Positions 33,317 through 46,200 of a DNA stretch of 64,000 nucleotides are shown one piece after another. Every line of letters starts with the position of its first letter. The first letter of the stretch is position 1. Origin of the DNA: Larix kaempferi (taxonomy: Eukaryota > Streptophyta > Pinopsida > Pinales > Pinaceae); contig BSBM01000106.1 in the NCBI GenBank assembly GCA_027924585.1, forward strand, positions 40,005,501 to 40,069,500. Direction: 5' to 3'. Below the pieces are notes generated by a model, which saw only the letters and a program-made list of their open reading frames with translations, was not told where the DNA came from and did no database searches. A program made the position numbers and the translations under genes.

Positions 33317-33893
33317 TGTTGAAATAATGTAACTTCGAAGAATATTCTACATGTATTATTCCTCCTTCAGGAGATGTCTTTAATGTAAAAGGTCATGTAA
33401 AAGTCATGAGGTAAAACCTCCATTGTAAGTTGGGTCATTAGTACCCAAAAGAATGTAATATAAATATTATTTGAGTCTCCCTAGAGAGGTTGGCCTAGTC
33501 AAGTTAGTGAGGTCGACCTAGTTAGGTTAAATGTCAAGTAAAAAGTAAAGTCTAAATAGAGAGTGTCTCCTCTCATTTGTACCATTCACTCACTCAAGCA
33601 TTGCGCACTACATGATAGAGGAAGATTGCAAAGGAGGAGGATTGTTCTTGGCTCTAGAGTTTGGTTTTTGTCTCTCTTTCTTATGAGACTTATTTCTTTG
33701 GGCATTGTACTTTGGTAATCTATATTAAGGAAGTTCTTGCTGGGTTTTCTTCCCGTTGAGGGTTTCCCAAGATAAATTGTTGTGTACCTTGTGATTGTGT
33801 CTTTCAGAGATCCTCTTTATGCTGCTATTGTTGAAAATGTATTAAATGCTAATGAAGTAGGAATCTAAGTTATTGTAGCATATAAACTTAACA
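33317..33893 (+). repeat. 3' LTR of the copia element
   Basis: 577 bp, TG...CA, preceded by the purine tract GTTAAGGGGGAG (33305-33316) and followed by the target duplication CTTAT. Confidence 0.92.
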
Positions 33894-33898
33894 CTTAT

Positions 33899-35238
33899 TT
33901 TCAGTGATAGGAATTGTTCATGTTTTAATTTTAAGTTTTTTCTTGTATTGCTAGAGTTTTTTGTTTTTCTGCCTATTGTATTGACATGCATTTCTTTTCA
34001 TTAATTGCTGCTTGAAGGTCCCATCACAGCAATTTCAGAAGTAGATAAGATAATTTTATGAATATCCAACTAATGACCACAAAAGTAGGTCATTGGGACT
34101 GCTGAATACAATGATGTCGTTACAAAGCAGGAGTACCAAAAGGTCTCCTATAAAATGCAATATGCAGAAAAGAAACCAAAGTAAAGTTGGGAAGAGAAGA
34201 GAGGAGAAATCTATGCTGTAGGCATGGAAAGCCCTCGACCCTGAGTACGGGAGGCCGCATAGGGGTGGATAAATACACAGGGAAAGAATCCAAGAGCAAA
34301 GAAATCCAAAAGAAATGAGGAAGGTCCATGAAGGAATAGACCCATCTCTTATAACATCCGAGGCCGAATGAAGGAAACTAATAATATTATGTTGTCTTGA
34401 GGAAGAACTAGTGGAAGGGTTAGGCCACTCTCTGCACTGCTATTTGGAGGAGGTAGTTTGCCGTTGAGGCTTGGGAGATTTCTTCTGTCTCCTGGGGAGA
34501 GGTCTAAACTGAGATCTCAAGGGACGGGGGAAACCCCCCGGGGTCTGCTCTGATCTGGAGTCTGAAACTGTGCTGATGTCGATTTGTTCTTAGTGCCTCT
34601 CGCTGAGGGTAGCACTGTGAAAAAGGAAGTGATCCGCTTGGTAGAATCTGGTCTGGTAGGAGGCTGAAGAATATGGCCTCGAAACCTGAGGCCCTCTTGC
34701 ATGTAATGGGTACCGTTTTACAGTTATTTATATGGCTGTATTTATCCATCATATCTCATATTTTCACAATTTTTTTAATCTACTGATGTTGCAAATCTTT
34801 AATTGTACTAGAATCTGCCTTGCCTTGATAAAAGACATTCTTATTTTTGCTGATACATCTAAAATTCTTATATAACCTAAGTACAAGTCCCCTTTTCTAT
34901 ATGCTGTAAAATTGTGTAAAGGTCAAATAAACTTTATTTGCTTGTCAGTGGTTTCTTTAGAAATAAATTATAACTAACATTTCATGTTCACAAGAGCTGC
35001 ATGGATGATGGAAGTTGCCTACAAGTTATCTACCAGTATTTATGTATGAGATCGATAAAACATAGCAATGACCATAATAGTTTAGTAGTACCTTGTATTT
35101 TGATGTAACTTACAATGTTCTGTGCTGAACTTGTCTTCAATGTCTCCTTGAGGGCTGACAGTCTAGTGAGAGAGAGGAAGTGAGTCCGTAGATTTCTTTA
35201 TTTTGTCATATTTTGATGATTGATTTTTGGATTTCCAG
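33899..35238. other. gene-proximal or intronic sequence, no exon recognised
   Basis: Upstream of the first recognised exon of the RRM gene and so probably part of a further intron. A relatively GC-rich block at 34160-34700 contains short frames on the minus strand with no known domain. I looked for a BAH domain and did not find one. Confidence 0.4.
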
Positions 35239-35331
35239 CCCTGGGATGAGCGCCTACGAAAGGGATATGAGCAGAAAGCTGTGATTCGGTTACAAAACTT
35301 TGATCCATCGTATACATCGTCAGAGATAGAA
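35239..35331 (+). CDS. ASI1: ASI1-like exon a: PWDERL lead-in and RRM beta1/helix 1
   Basis: Follows TTTCCAG and ends before GTATGT. Phase 0 at both ends, 31 codons. PWDERLRKGYEQKAVIRLQNF precedes DPSYTSSEIE. The first segment is the conserved lead-in that joins the upstream linker to the RRM, so at least one more coding exon must lie upstream. Confidence 0.82.
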
Positions 35332-38300
35332 GTATGTACTTTCTGATAAGTATTTCTACTAGATGAAGAAATTTAAATTCTTTGCATGCACTTTTCAAGC
35401 ATGCTATGCCATTAATTGTCTTTGATTTCCCAATCCTCTTTCTCCGAAAGGAAATAAAACCCTTCCATTTATATATTATTAAAAAAAGGCAGTACTTGAC
35501 AATTATGCTTCTATAGGTTATTGTGTGGAAAATATCATTCAAAACTAATTTTACCATATCAAAAGCAGCTGGGCAATATTCTTTTTGTTTTTTCTTAAAT
35601 GTTAAAAGCATTTTGAATGGGTTGCAAATAAGTTCATGAAGTAAAGCCTTATCCAATAGAAGGTTATATGACAGAATTTCATATTCTTTTAATAGTGTTT
35701 TTGCTCCTTTGAGAGGAATTTCTCTTAGAGAAACTAAAGTGGTTTGAATCCTTGTAGCTGGGTTTCACAGTAAAAAACAGTCCTTAGTTGCAAAGCAGTG
35801 TGTTTGTGACATGTTATCACTTGAAATTGCCCTTGGTGAATTTAGCTCCAAGGGGATTGAATGAACACTTTGGAAAAGTGCCAATGTCACCTCTCACAAT
35901 CCCTCTCAAATGTTGAATTAGTGAGCATGATGTCGATACATAATGTAGGTGCTCTTTTTGTGCTAGATGACTATTTTCTTGAGTTGACATGGTTTGCATT
36001 GGTTTGAGGATTGGTTTTTTTCTGTATTTATATCTCTGTGTTACCGGATCCACCATGGAAGCAAGTCCTGGACAAGGAAATGGATCTTGATCCCAAGGAA
36101 CAGATCCCACAGAAAAAGAGATGGATTCTGCAATTTTGAAAGAGACCTGGAATTTATAGTTCTTTTTTGATCCATGAATCCCCCTAAAAATCGAATTTTT
36201 AATGAAATGTCTCTTGATACCCTAAATTCCTGAAGGCTAAAACCCTAAAACCCCATTCTTGGTCAAGGTCTGATATATGCTTATGCTGAGATCTGCTCTT
36301 AAGGTCCAATCTATCAATGTCAGATCTATTAAGTTATGCTTGCAATGTTTGATCTATCATTATGGTCAAGGTCTGTTGTCAAGGTCTGATCTATCCTTAT
36401 AAGCTAGCACGGTATGCTGTTGCTCACTTCACCCAAACTGTTATTAGTCGTGTCGCACCCTTCACACCTCATGAAAACACTGTTATGACCTGCTTCATGC
36501 TCATGCTGAAATGGTATTTGAATTATCAATTAACAAAGATGGTTATAACTTATGGAATTATCAGCTATGGTAGATGGACGGCTAATTGTAATTTACATGA
36601 GAACTCTCTGTTTTGGTTATAACTTACATTTCTGCTGTTGTGAATCCTGAATGGTTTAAATTCTTAACTCTAGATTTTTAAATTATATATGTTTTTTAAT
36701 ATTTTCTGTAATTTCCGTTTCCCAGCAATATTCCAATCCTGGCTTTTCAAAAGTCTGGCAGATCTGTATCCTTATTCTGGTAACTTAGATATATCTCTAC
36801 AACTTTAATCTTTGTGAAATCAAGGGCACACACAGCTCCTGAGGATGGACAATGCTTGAGTGGTCCGAAACATTGTGAACCAAAAATAATGCATGGAGAT
36901 ATTCCATCAAATCTTGAGATTTATGTGTTAGAATATAAAAGCAGTAGTTTCCCTTCATAAATCTTCAGTAATCTACTTCAGATATGTGTGTTAAAAGGTT
37001 GCAGATTTGCAAGTAAAACAGTCAATCTGCAAAATAAATCGTTCCTTTTATTTATTGTCCAGACCTGTACCTTCAATCCAATGGGGATGGACTTGATGTA
37101 AAAAATAAAATTGATTGAACAGAGAGCAAATGATATACTCGAAGCCAATTAATTTAGAAATTTCCACATCAATTCATCAAATTCATTCACATTTAATAGT
37201 TGGTTGATGAAAGAGTTTTACTTTTATTTTAGAGCTGTAAATACGAGTCTGAAGATATCAGATTCACAATCCAAAGGATTCAAGGGGGACGAGTTATCAC
37301 TTCTTAATTGCTTTACTTTCATGGTCTCACCATGTTTGGGGACACTTACATGAACACCATGGGAGCAGCTTCCAACAAAATCGCCAATTTACCCAAAGAT
37401 TTGACACATAGTGGAAAACATCGGCATCGGCAAAAAATCAGTGAGGGTCCCGAGTACAACTTCTCGGCAACATTGGCGAAAAAATTGGCAAAAATCGGCA
37501 AACCGCGGCAAACATTAAAAAACACAAAATATATTCATTTTTTCATAATTTTAAACATATAAAGCAACATCAACATCAGATAAATACATTGGCACATAAA
37601 TATGGAGAAAACACTAATATATATCATGTGGTCATGCCAAATATAAAATGGTACATCAAAGTCGATACTGAAAGTTTGAATCCTGATAGTGAAAGCTGCC
37701 CAATAGTTACATAGTACTCAAAAGTGGACAACCAATGGTCCAATACAAAACGACGTCACAAAAATCACAAGTGACAAAAATCAAACTTGAGGCACAGAAA
37801 AACAAAAAAAAAGACATTAAAACTTTAAAAAATCAGTCCTTAAATCTTAATAACATTCTGGACCCTGGTTTAATAACATTCTGGTTTAAAACTTCAAAAA
37901 CTCAGTCCTAGAATCTTAAAAAAAGAGTGGTGTTGCACATTTTAAAATTAAAATTTATATAAATTTATAAAATTCTGGTTATGCACATTGTGATTGAAAT
38001 TTGAAATTTTGAATAACATTAAAATTAAAATTTATAATAATTAATAACATTCTGGTTATGCACATTTTAAAATTTAAATTTTAATAAAATGATAAAAATT
38101 TAAAATTATAAATTTATAATGAGCAATTTAGCAAAAGACCAACCTGTGTAGAATGTTGAAACCGAAACCTATCCTCCGTTGGCCCTCTTTTCCCAGCTGG
38201 AGACCACGATTTTCGTGGATTAAGGGAGTCAGCGACCAAGGGTGAGTCGTGACTGTGGTCACAGGGTTTACGACTGCCCTTCGCTTGTCATGGAGTATGC

Positions 38301-40182
38301 ACTGTGCAGGGTAATGCAACGGCCCAGAATCGCCCCAGATGTGGTATCGATCTTTGAAAGAGGAGAAACAGTCCACGAATGCCCTAAAATCCGCCCAATA
38401 CACACCGCAAATCCGGCCAAAACAGTCCACGGGTGACGGGTATGCCCTTCTCGAGATTCGCTGTCCCAATAAAAATGACCCAAAAAAAAACTAAAACCGG
38501 CTTTAAGTTTTGAACAGACCGGATATACCACCGGCGATTCTTTGGATCGTGGTGCGAAATTTTCAAAAGAATCGCCGAGTTTTTCAAAGAATCGCGAGGT
38601 GCGATTTTTTATAAATTTCGCGAAAAAATCGCCGGCCCGAAAATCTCGCAATTTTTCGGGACATCGGCGAAAAATCGGCGATGCAAATTTTGACATGCAA
38701 GGACTCATACAAGAAGTATTGAGATGGAGTGTTGATTGAGGTGAATAGTTGATGAAGTAAAGCCTTATTTGAGAGGGTTTCATATTCTTGTAATAATGTT
38801 TCTCTTCTTTGAGAGGACTTTCTCTTAGATAAGATAATAAAGTGTTTTAAAGCTAGGTTTTATTGTCAAACAATCCTTAATTGTAATGCACCATGTATGT
38901 GACCTTTGAATACTGTTGTCATGCAATTTGCAAAGCTACTTTGTTGATATATTTGTAGTTATATATTCTTTATTTGGCATTGCATAATACTGTTCAAAAT
39001 TAATTGTGAATAATTGCTTAAAAGTAAAGCATTATTAAATACCTGGGCATATGGCAAGCTTTGAAATTTGTAATAAGTTATCTTGCTTGATATTTTTTTC
39101 TATGAAAACTCAGTGCCATCTGTAGGTAAACAACTGAAGCCGTGTTGGGTAGTGAGCTTTGTCTTTAAGGAAATATTTATAATATAACTAAGTAGCATGG
39201 GTACCGTACCTTGGGGTAGGGTACGCTTACCTGTATTGGATAACCATACCCATGGACTAGATACCTTGTACACATGTACCCTGTCGTACCTGGAACTTGG
39301 ACAAAGTACCCGAGATGTTTGTCACAGATTCAGAGGACGTTGATTGCAGAGGGGACAAGGTAGCTTTGTTTTGGGGATGCCTGGAGATGCCCAGCGACCA
39401 GTTTTGTATGGGGTACCCTTGTTTTGGGAACGCCTGGGGACATCTAGGGACCAATTTGGTATGAGCCCAGCTAGTTTTGTTCAATTGACATTAAAGTCAA
39501 TAATATTAAATGGTAATATTAAATTCTTAAAGTAAAAGTGACATTCTCCTTATCTTTCATTTTCTATCCTTCTACATAATTTTTTAACATTACCATTGAT
39601 TGTTTCAGTATGTTTGAGTGGTTCCAACCTCATTGGACTTCATATGCAAAAAGTAGAATTTTAGATCCCATTCAGAATTCAACAGACTTAACAGTTTTCA
39701 GGATTTCAGGATTGCAACCTTTCCACTGGATTCTATTATGTATGAGGCTATGGGATTGTCATTGGCATTTAATTAAGCACATCAACCTCTCTATGTACTT
39801 TGATGTTGGTGGTGCTTATTGTTGAACTCCTTTGTCACGATGTTAACAAAAATGTACCCTTCACTAAAGTGTTGCCTAATGTCCTTGGACGACCAACTTT
39901 GAGATTCAAGGTAGAGGCAAGGGCTAGATCCTAGAGAAGGGAGCACATGGTATTATTGATGAATAGGATCCCAATATAGGAAAGCATTTTGTTATGTAAT
40001 TATTTGTTGTAGCATGCAGTTTTTTGGACTCTATAGGCCATTTAGCCTCTTTGTTTATGTATTTTGGGTCAGATATGTATGTGGGCACTTTGCATATTTG
40101 TCTATAATGGTTTTGATTCATATGGATGCACATGAATATAATGTATAGTGAAAATGATTTAAATTTCACACACACAGGCACA

Positions 40183-40224
<42 letters not shown>

Positions 40225-43200
40225 CCCTGATGTACCTAAGTCCCCTGTTTCAAAAAGTGGCGTCCCTGTACTAGTCCTTGGCCCCATCCCCGTTCCCAAG
40301 TTTCCTGGCAACATAGTAAAATAACAATGTATCTGCTTGCAGCGTTCCTCCTAAAGTTTTGTACTATTTGTGCTAGTAGTGGTTTTGTTAGGTGGCTTTT
40401 TCAATTGTCTATTTCCTTGGCTACTAGTGATAACATATGCTTTTTTTCGCAAGAACGATTAGCATTTGTATTAGAGAAGCATGCAACCGAACCATAGAAG
40501 TGGTTTAGTACCAAAAACAAATTAGAAGACCATTACACCATTACACAACCATTACACTGATAATTTTTCCAGATGTCAATACTCGATCTAGGAAACTGAG
40601 ATCTCAACAACCCTTGAGTCTCTATAAGCCACAAGCAATCCCAATTTCTCTCTGCCAGAGAAGATCACAACTATGCAAGATATTTATAACAAAAAGCACT
40701 AGAAATCTCTTATCAACTTAACATATTAAATGGCAATCACACATATGAAACTTATATTTACCCTGGAAACCCCAATGGGGAAAACCAACATCTATGGGGC
40801 TTTCTTCTTTCTCGAGTCTGAGCAAATAATATAGAAAGAGTACAATCTGTTATTCATAAATACAATAAGAACATGACGGGTCAAAACCCTAGATCTGCAT
40901 GCAATAACAACTGCTGCTCTTGGGAAATGTGCCCTAGCTGTCTGCCCTTCTCTGGATCTTTGTCAATCACTGACAAGATTTGTTCTAGTTCTCCTCAATC
41001 ACTGAGGAAGAGCTGCTACAACCTCTCAGTATGAAGTGCTCCCCCTCTACATGGGAAATGCGCCCCTCCTCTACTGCTCTGAAGTCGCCCCTCTCTGGAT
41101 CTCTGTCAATCACTGACAAGATATGCTCTAGTCCTCCTCAATCACTGAAGAAGAACTACCCTGCTTCTTTCAACTCTCCTGGCCTCAAGAAGAATGTCCT
41201 CACAAGCAAGTGCGCCCCCTCTGCATGGGAAATGCGCCCTTCCCTCTGTGAAGTCGCCCAAGCTCAATCCTTGAGCTATCTCTGCACAGATGCACTCACT
41301 GCACACTGGAATGGCTACTCAGTGCCTTAGATAAAGCAGGAATAGATCCCTCTTGGATCCTCTCACTCTCTCCCTCTGCAGATGCACCCCTCCTCTCAAG
41401 AACACGCCCTCTGCATGCACAAGTGTGACCTCAGTCTGAATCTCTTCTCTCTCTGAAGTGACTGCAAAAGTAACCCTGTCCGGTGACTCCTAGCCTCATT
41501 GTATCCACTCATCGACTGATTAGGGTTTGTGAAACCCTAATATGAGTGCATGCAAAAATCCCGCTTTTGCATGCTTTTTAATTAGAAAGTTTACATGCAA
41601 AATATTGCATGCATGAGGCAAATCACCCTGAAAGGTCTGCATGCATCCACTGCTGGATTCATCACACTTGGTAGAGATCACCCTCTACCTCATTCTGATC
41701 CCTATACTGAAAATGAACCTCCATGCTAGGCATTTGAACATGAAGGACATCCCGAGATACACCTCTATCCTATCCTATTTGATCCTACTATTAGTCCATA
41801 CATGATGTTTTGACAGGTATTCTATTTTACATATTGAATAACAAAACTACTACTTGAAAAAACATAGAGACAATTACATAGCAAATAACTACTGGTAATT
41901 ATGCCTGGATGGGCCCACCACCTAAGTTTCCTTTGGAATCTAAAGATACCTAACTACTCTAGCAACCAGAGATTTCAATTCCACAGGTTGAGCATCTATT
42001 TCTAAATAGTGCTGATTGGAAATGATTGTGATTGCAGATAATTCCTTCTCTGCTTCTCTCAACACCACTAGTTGGGTTGCAGTCTCTAAAGGACAGTCAT
42101 CACAGACCCTGTTCTCATCCATCTGCTTGTGCTCATATTCCTCCTGCCAATGAACCCATCTGGAGGTGGAGTTCGCCACTTTACACTAAGCTTTGACCAC
42201 TTTTTTTTTGCAATTCTGAATGCCTTGTTACACTTCATGCAAGTCACACAAGACAGTTTCTGCGGCTGTAATAAAAGTACTGCGTGATAAAAGAATGAGG
42301 AATCAGACGCAGAACTTGAAGAGGTCTCTCCAAGGCTCTTGAATTTTACAATAGCTGCCCCTCCCTTGACACTTTGCACCGTTGAGCTGTAAATGCCAGG
42401 CTCAGGTGCGGAGGGAAAAAGTAAACCACAGAAAAAGAAACCACAGCTAAATAGCTAGAAGCAACACTTTCTTTCCAGAGAATTCCCCAGAATAAAACCA
42501 CATTCATTCACCTGTAAGTCAAGAGTACCCTTGTTAAGTTCCCATGCTGGAGGGGGAGTGACATGCAATAAGGTGTGCTGTTGAATCAACTGTCTGACAT
42601 TGCCAAGGATTTTGTAGGCATTAGATTTTTGAAATTCCCCATCATAAATGCATCAATTATTGGAAGGGCGTGAAAGACGCCCCCCCATTGACCATTAATT
42701 ATACAACCAACTTGTAAGTGCACCCGAATATTGGCTTGGGCATTTGCCAGTGTTCTAAGCAGGGAACATCTGGTAAGAAGAATTCTTTATGAAATCTTGG
42801 CACAACAAGATGATCCTTTGCTTCAAGCGAGATAGGTGAAGATTTTGTAGTGGAAGTCTCCTAGATAGAGATTGACTGATAATGGATGAGTCATCGATCA
42901 CAATGACCTTATCCATGCCGTTTTGCTTGTGGAGTCTTAAGACCCAAAAAACTGTCAATAGCTCTGCTTCGTGGGCCGAACACTTAAGAACATGTGTTTC
43001 CTGAGTCCTCGTAAGTGGTCATAGGTTCAAATCTGGATGGGGGTAGGGTATGTACACCTCTGTATAATTTAGCAGTTACATCCCTGTGCAGAGGGGGGGT
43101 CCCTTGTCCCACAAACAAGGGGGTCTCATACACCAAATTGGTGTCTGGCTTGTCCGTGACCTTAAAAATAGATTATCATTATTATTATTATTATTATTAT

Positions 43201-46200
43201 TGTTATTATAGGCTACCCGTAAACCCCAAGCGTACTCAAATTCTTCTCTTCTTAGAGGTTATAAATAACCCTCCTGCACTTGTTGCCCCTGGTAGATGCT
43301 TTTACGGGTCTAGGCCAGGGTTCCCATTTGTCAAGGTCTGGGAAAGGAAGTTCTTCAAATTATGATTCTAGATTTGTGCCAATCCTATTTGCTTTTCAAA
43401 GAAAAAAGGTCGTGATTCTTAAAAGGAAATAGTGAAATTAAATTTAACGTGTGGTCAAGGACACTGAAACAAAGGTAGCTGGAAGCAGGTCAACCAAAAT
43501 AGCAAAGGCACCAAAGAGCAAAGAGTGAAGAATATAAAACTCTGAAAACAAAACCAACTACAAAGAACAGCATGTGCCACCAAGAATCCTCAACAGCTAG
43601 TGCCACCAAAAGCTCTCAGAGGTCAATCATAAAGGATTCTCACTGATACCGAACAAAGTATTCTAAGAATAAGCCCAAGCACCACATCCGACGCAGGTGT
43701 GGGTGACTTGGGGATCACTGGAGTATCCAGACGACATAGGAAACAGAGTGCTGCCAACAAGGCACTGACAAAATTGATCGAGAGTCAGAAGAAGGTTCCA
43801 AGACCAGATGACCTATTCCAGAGCCTACCAGAGTCTATGCACTCAGGAGTAAAAAAGTTCGAAACCTAGGAGAACATGCAAAACTGTTGAGAATAAGGCA
43901 GAACCATGACAGATGTGCCCACATTGACTAGCCAGCCAAGCAGCTCTAGGACCCATTGGCCCATAGAACCTGGCACAGAGAAGAAGATATCATTGAAGGA
44001 AGGAGCAAAACCCTCAAGCAACCAGTGCAGAACCCACCAGGCACTACCATTTACAATCACCAGCACCAGCAGCAGCAGCACCACCATCCAGTCTGATCCT
44101 TGAAATGAGGGGGAAAGGTAGGAAACCAAAGCTGCAGACAGATACAAAGCCCCTGACCACCCAAGTCTGTAAAAATAGAATAGCGAAAACCACTGACCAT
44201 CGCTCTGTCTTTTCAGAAAATCACTAAGAACAGTTACAAGCAGCCTAAACTCATCTCTGAATGAAGGCATGGTGGCATGAAACTCCGCAAACACCTGCAG
44301 CATCTGAGGGTGGGCACATATACAGCAGCATTGGCTGGGGACACAGGGAAACCTGTAGTTGGCAGGAGAATACGTGGTCGCTCTGTCTTTTCAGAAAATC
44401 ACTAAGAGCAGTCACAAGCAGCCTGAACTCATCTCTGAACGAAGGCATGGTGGCATAAAACTCCGCAAACACCAGCAGCATCTGAGGGTGGGCACATATA
44501 CAGCAGCATTGGCTGGGGACACGGGGAAACCTGCAGTTGGCAGGAGAATACGTGGCTAGGGTAAAATCCCTAGCTGCCATCCTCAAACCTGTGCCTCTGC
44601 TCCACCTCCTCGAAGAGTATCCCAATCCTGTTATAAAGGAACAGCCAATGTAATTAATAATATTCTTCTCAAAAGAAAATAAATTATTATAGAAAGTTGT
44701 AACTGTGCTTCCCTTCTTTCTCTTTAGAGAATTATCCGTATATATGTTTCCAGAGTCTATGCACTCAGGAGTAAAAAAGGTTGAAACCTAGGAGGACATG
44801 CAAAACTGTTGAGAATAAGGCAGAACCATGACAGATGTACCCACATTGACTAGCCAGCCAAGCAGCTCTAGGACCCATTGGCCCATAGAACTTGCCACAG
44901 AGAAGAAGATATCATTGAAGGAAGGAGCAAAACCATCAAACAACCAGTGCAGAACCCACCGGGCACTACCATTTACAATCACCACCACCACCACCACCAC
45001 CACCATCCAGTCTGATCCTTGAAATGAGGGGAAAAGGGAGGAAACCAAAGCTGCAGACAGATACAAAGCCCCCGACCACCCAAGTCTGGAAAAATAGAAT
45101 AGCGAAAACCACTGACCATTGCTCTGTCTTTTCAGAAAATCACTAAGAGCAGTCACAAGCAGCCTGAACTTATCTCTGAACGAAGGCATGGTGGCATGAA
45201 ACTCTGCAAACACCTGCAGCATCTGAGGGTGGGCACATATACAGCAGCATTGGCTGGGGACACAGGGAAACCTGTAGTTGGCAGGAGAATACGTGGTCGC
45301 TCTGTCTTTTCAGAAAATCACTAAGAGCAGTCACAAGCAGCCTGAACTCATCTCTGAACGAAAGCATGGCGGCATGAAACTCCGCAAACACCAGCAGCAT
45401 CTGAGGGGGTGGGCACATATACAGCAGCATTGGCTGGGGACACAGGGAAACCTGCAGTTGGCAGGAGAATACGTGGCTATGGGTAAAATCCCTAGCTGCC
45501 ATCCTCAAACCTGTGCCTCTGCTCCACCTCCTCGAAGAGTATCCCAATCCTGTTATAAAGGAACAGCCAATGTAATTAATAATACTCTTCTCAAAAGAAA
45601 ATAAATTATTATAGAAAGTTGTAACTATGCTTCCCTTCTTTCTCTTTAGAGAATTATCCGTATATATGTTTCCAAGTTATCAATAGGGAATTCATAATTC
45701 TCTTTAGAGAATTATCCGTATATATGTTTCCAAGTTATCAATAGGGAATTCATAATAGTATTGCATCTAAGAAGTGCCAGATAGTTTTAGAATTTTAAAT
45801 GTTTTCTGTTGATTTACTTTCCTTACAATGGATATTTAGCACATGCACATTTGTTTATTAATTCATGTTTCTGAATTTTATATCATGTAATTTTTGACAG
45901 GACATTATGTGGCATATTTTTGAGGAACGCTGTACTGCAAAGGTCATACCCCGAACAGCTTTTTCCAATCCAAAATGTGGTATGGCTTTACTTAATGTGT
46001 TGCAGTGAAATCTTAGTTATTTCTGTATCAAACATGAATTTTTTATTTGTGTGTTGGGTGGCTGAATAGTGCATAGATTCACTCTGCATGAGAGTGTAGG
46101 ATAGATATGTAGTGTACTGCATCCAGCTTTGCTAATGAAGAATGCCAAATAAGTTTCAGTAGGATATATTGAGGATTTCATCACTGATATCTTTGTTGCC

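Larger units (their letters stand above)
27835..33893 (+). mobile_element. Ty1/copia retrotransposon with intact ends, lacking integrase
   Basis: 6059 bp with LTRs 27835-28415 and 33317-33893, both TGTTGAAATAATG...AACTTAACA, and a perfect 5-bp target duplication CTTAT (27830-27834, 33894-33898). Primer site TGGTATCAAAG follows at 28416, and the purine tract GTTAAGGGGGAG precedes the 3' LTR. Coding traces in order are gag with a zinc knuckle, RT, and RNase H split by a 1007-bp hAT element; integrase is missing between gag and RT. A 0.7-kb tandem array lies after pol. The LTRs differ at a modest number of sites, so this insertion is younger than the others here but has many stops. Confidence 0.92.

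Noticed and set aside
40165-40218. Cysteine/valine-rich peptide on the minus strand
   Set aside because: Translation of the CA microsatellite.
43866-45547. Minus-strand protein-coding gene of about 145 codons in two copies
   Set aside because: No recognisable domain, composition rich in hydrophobic runs from a trinucleotide repeat, and frames owe their second copy to the 922-bp duplication. Kept only as a question in the findings.
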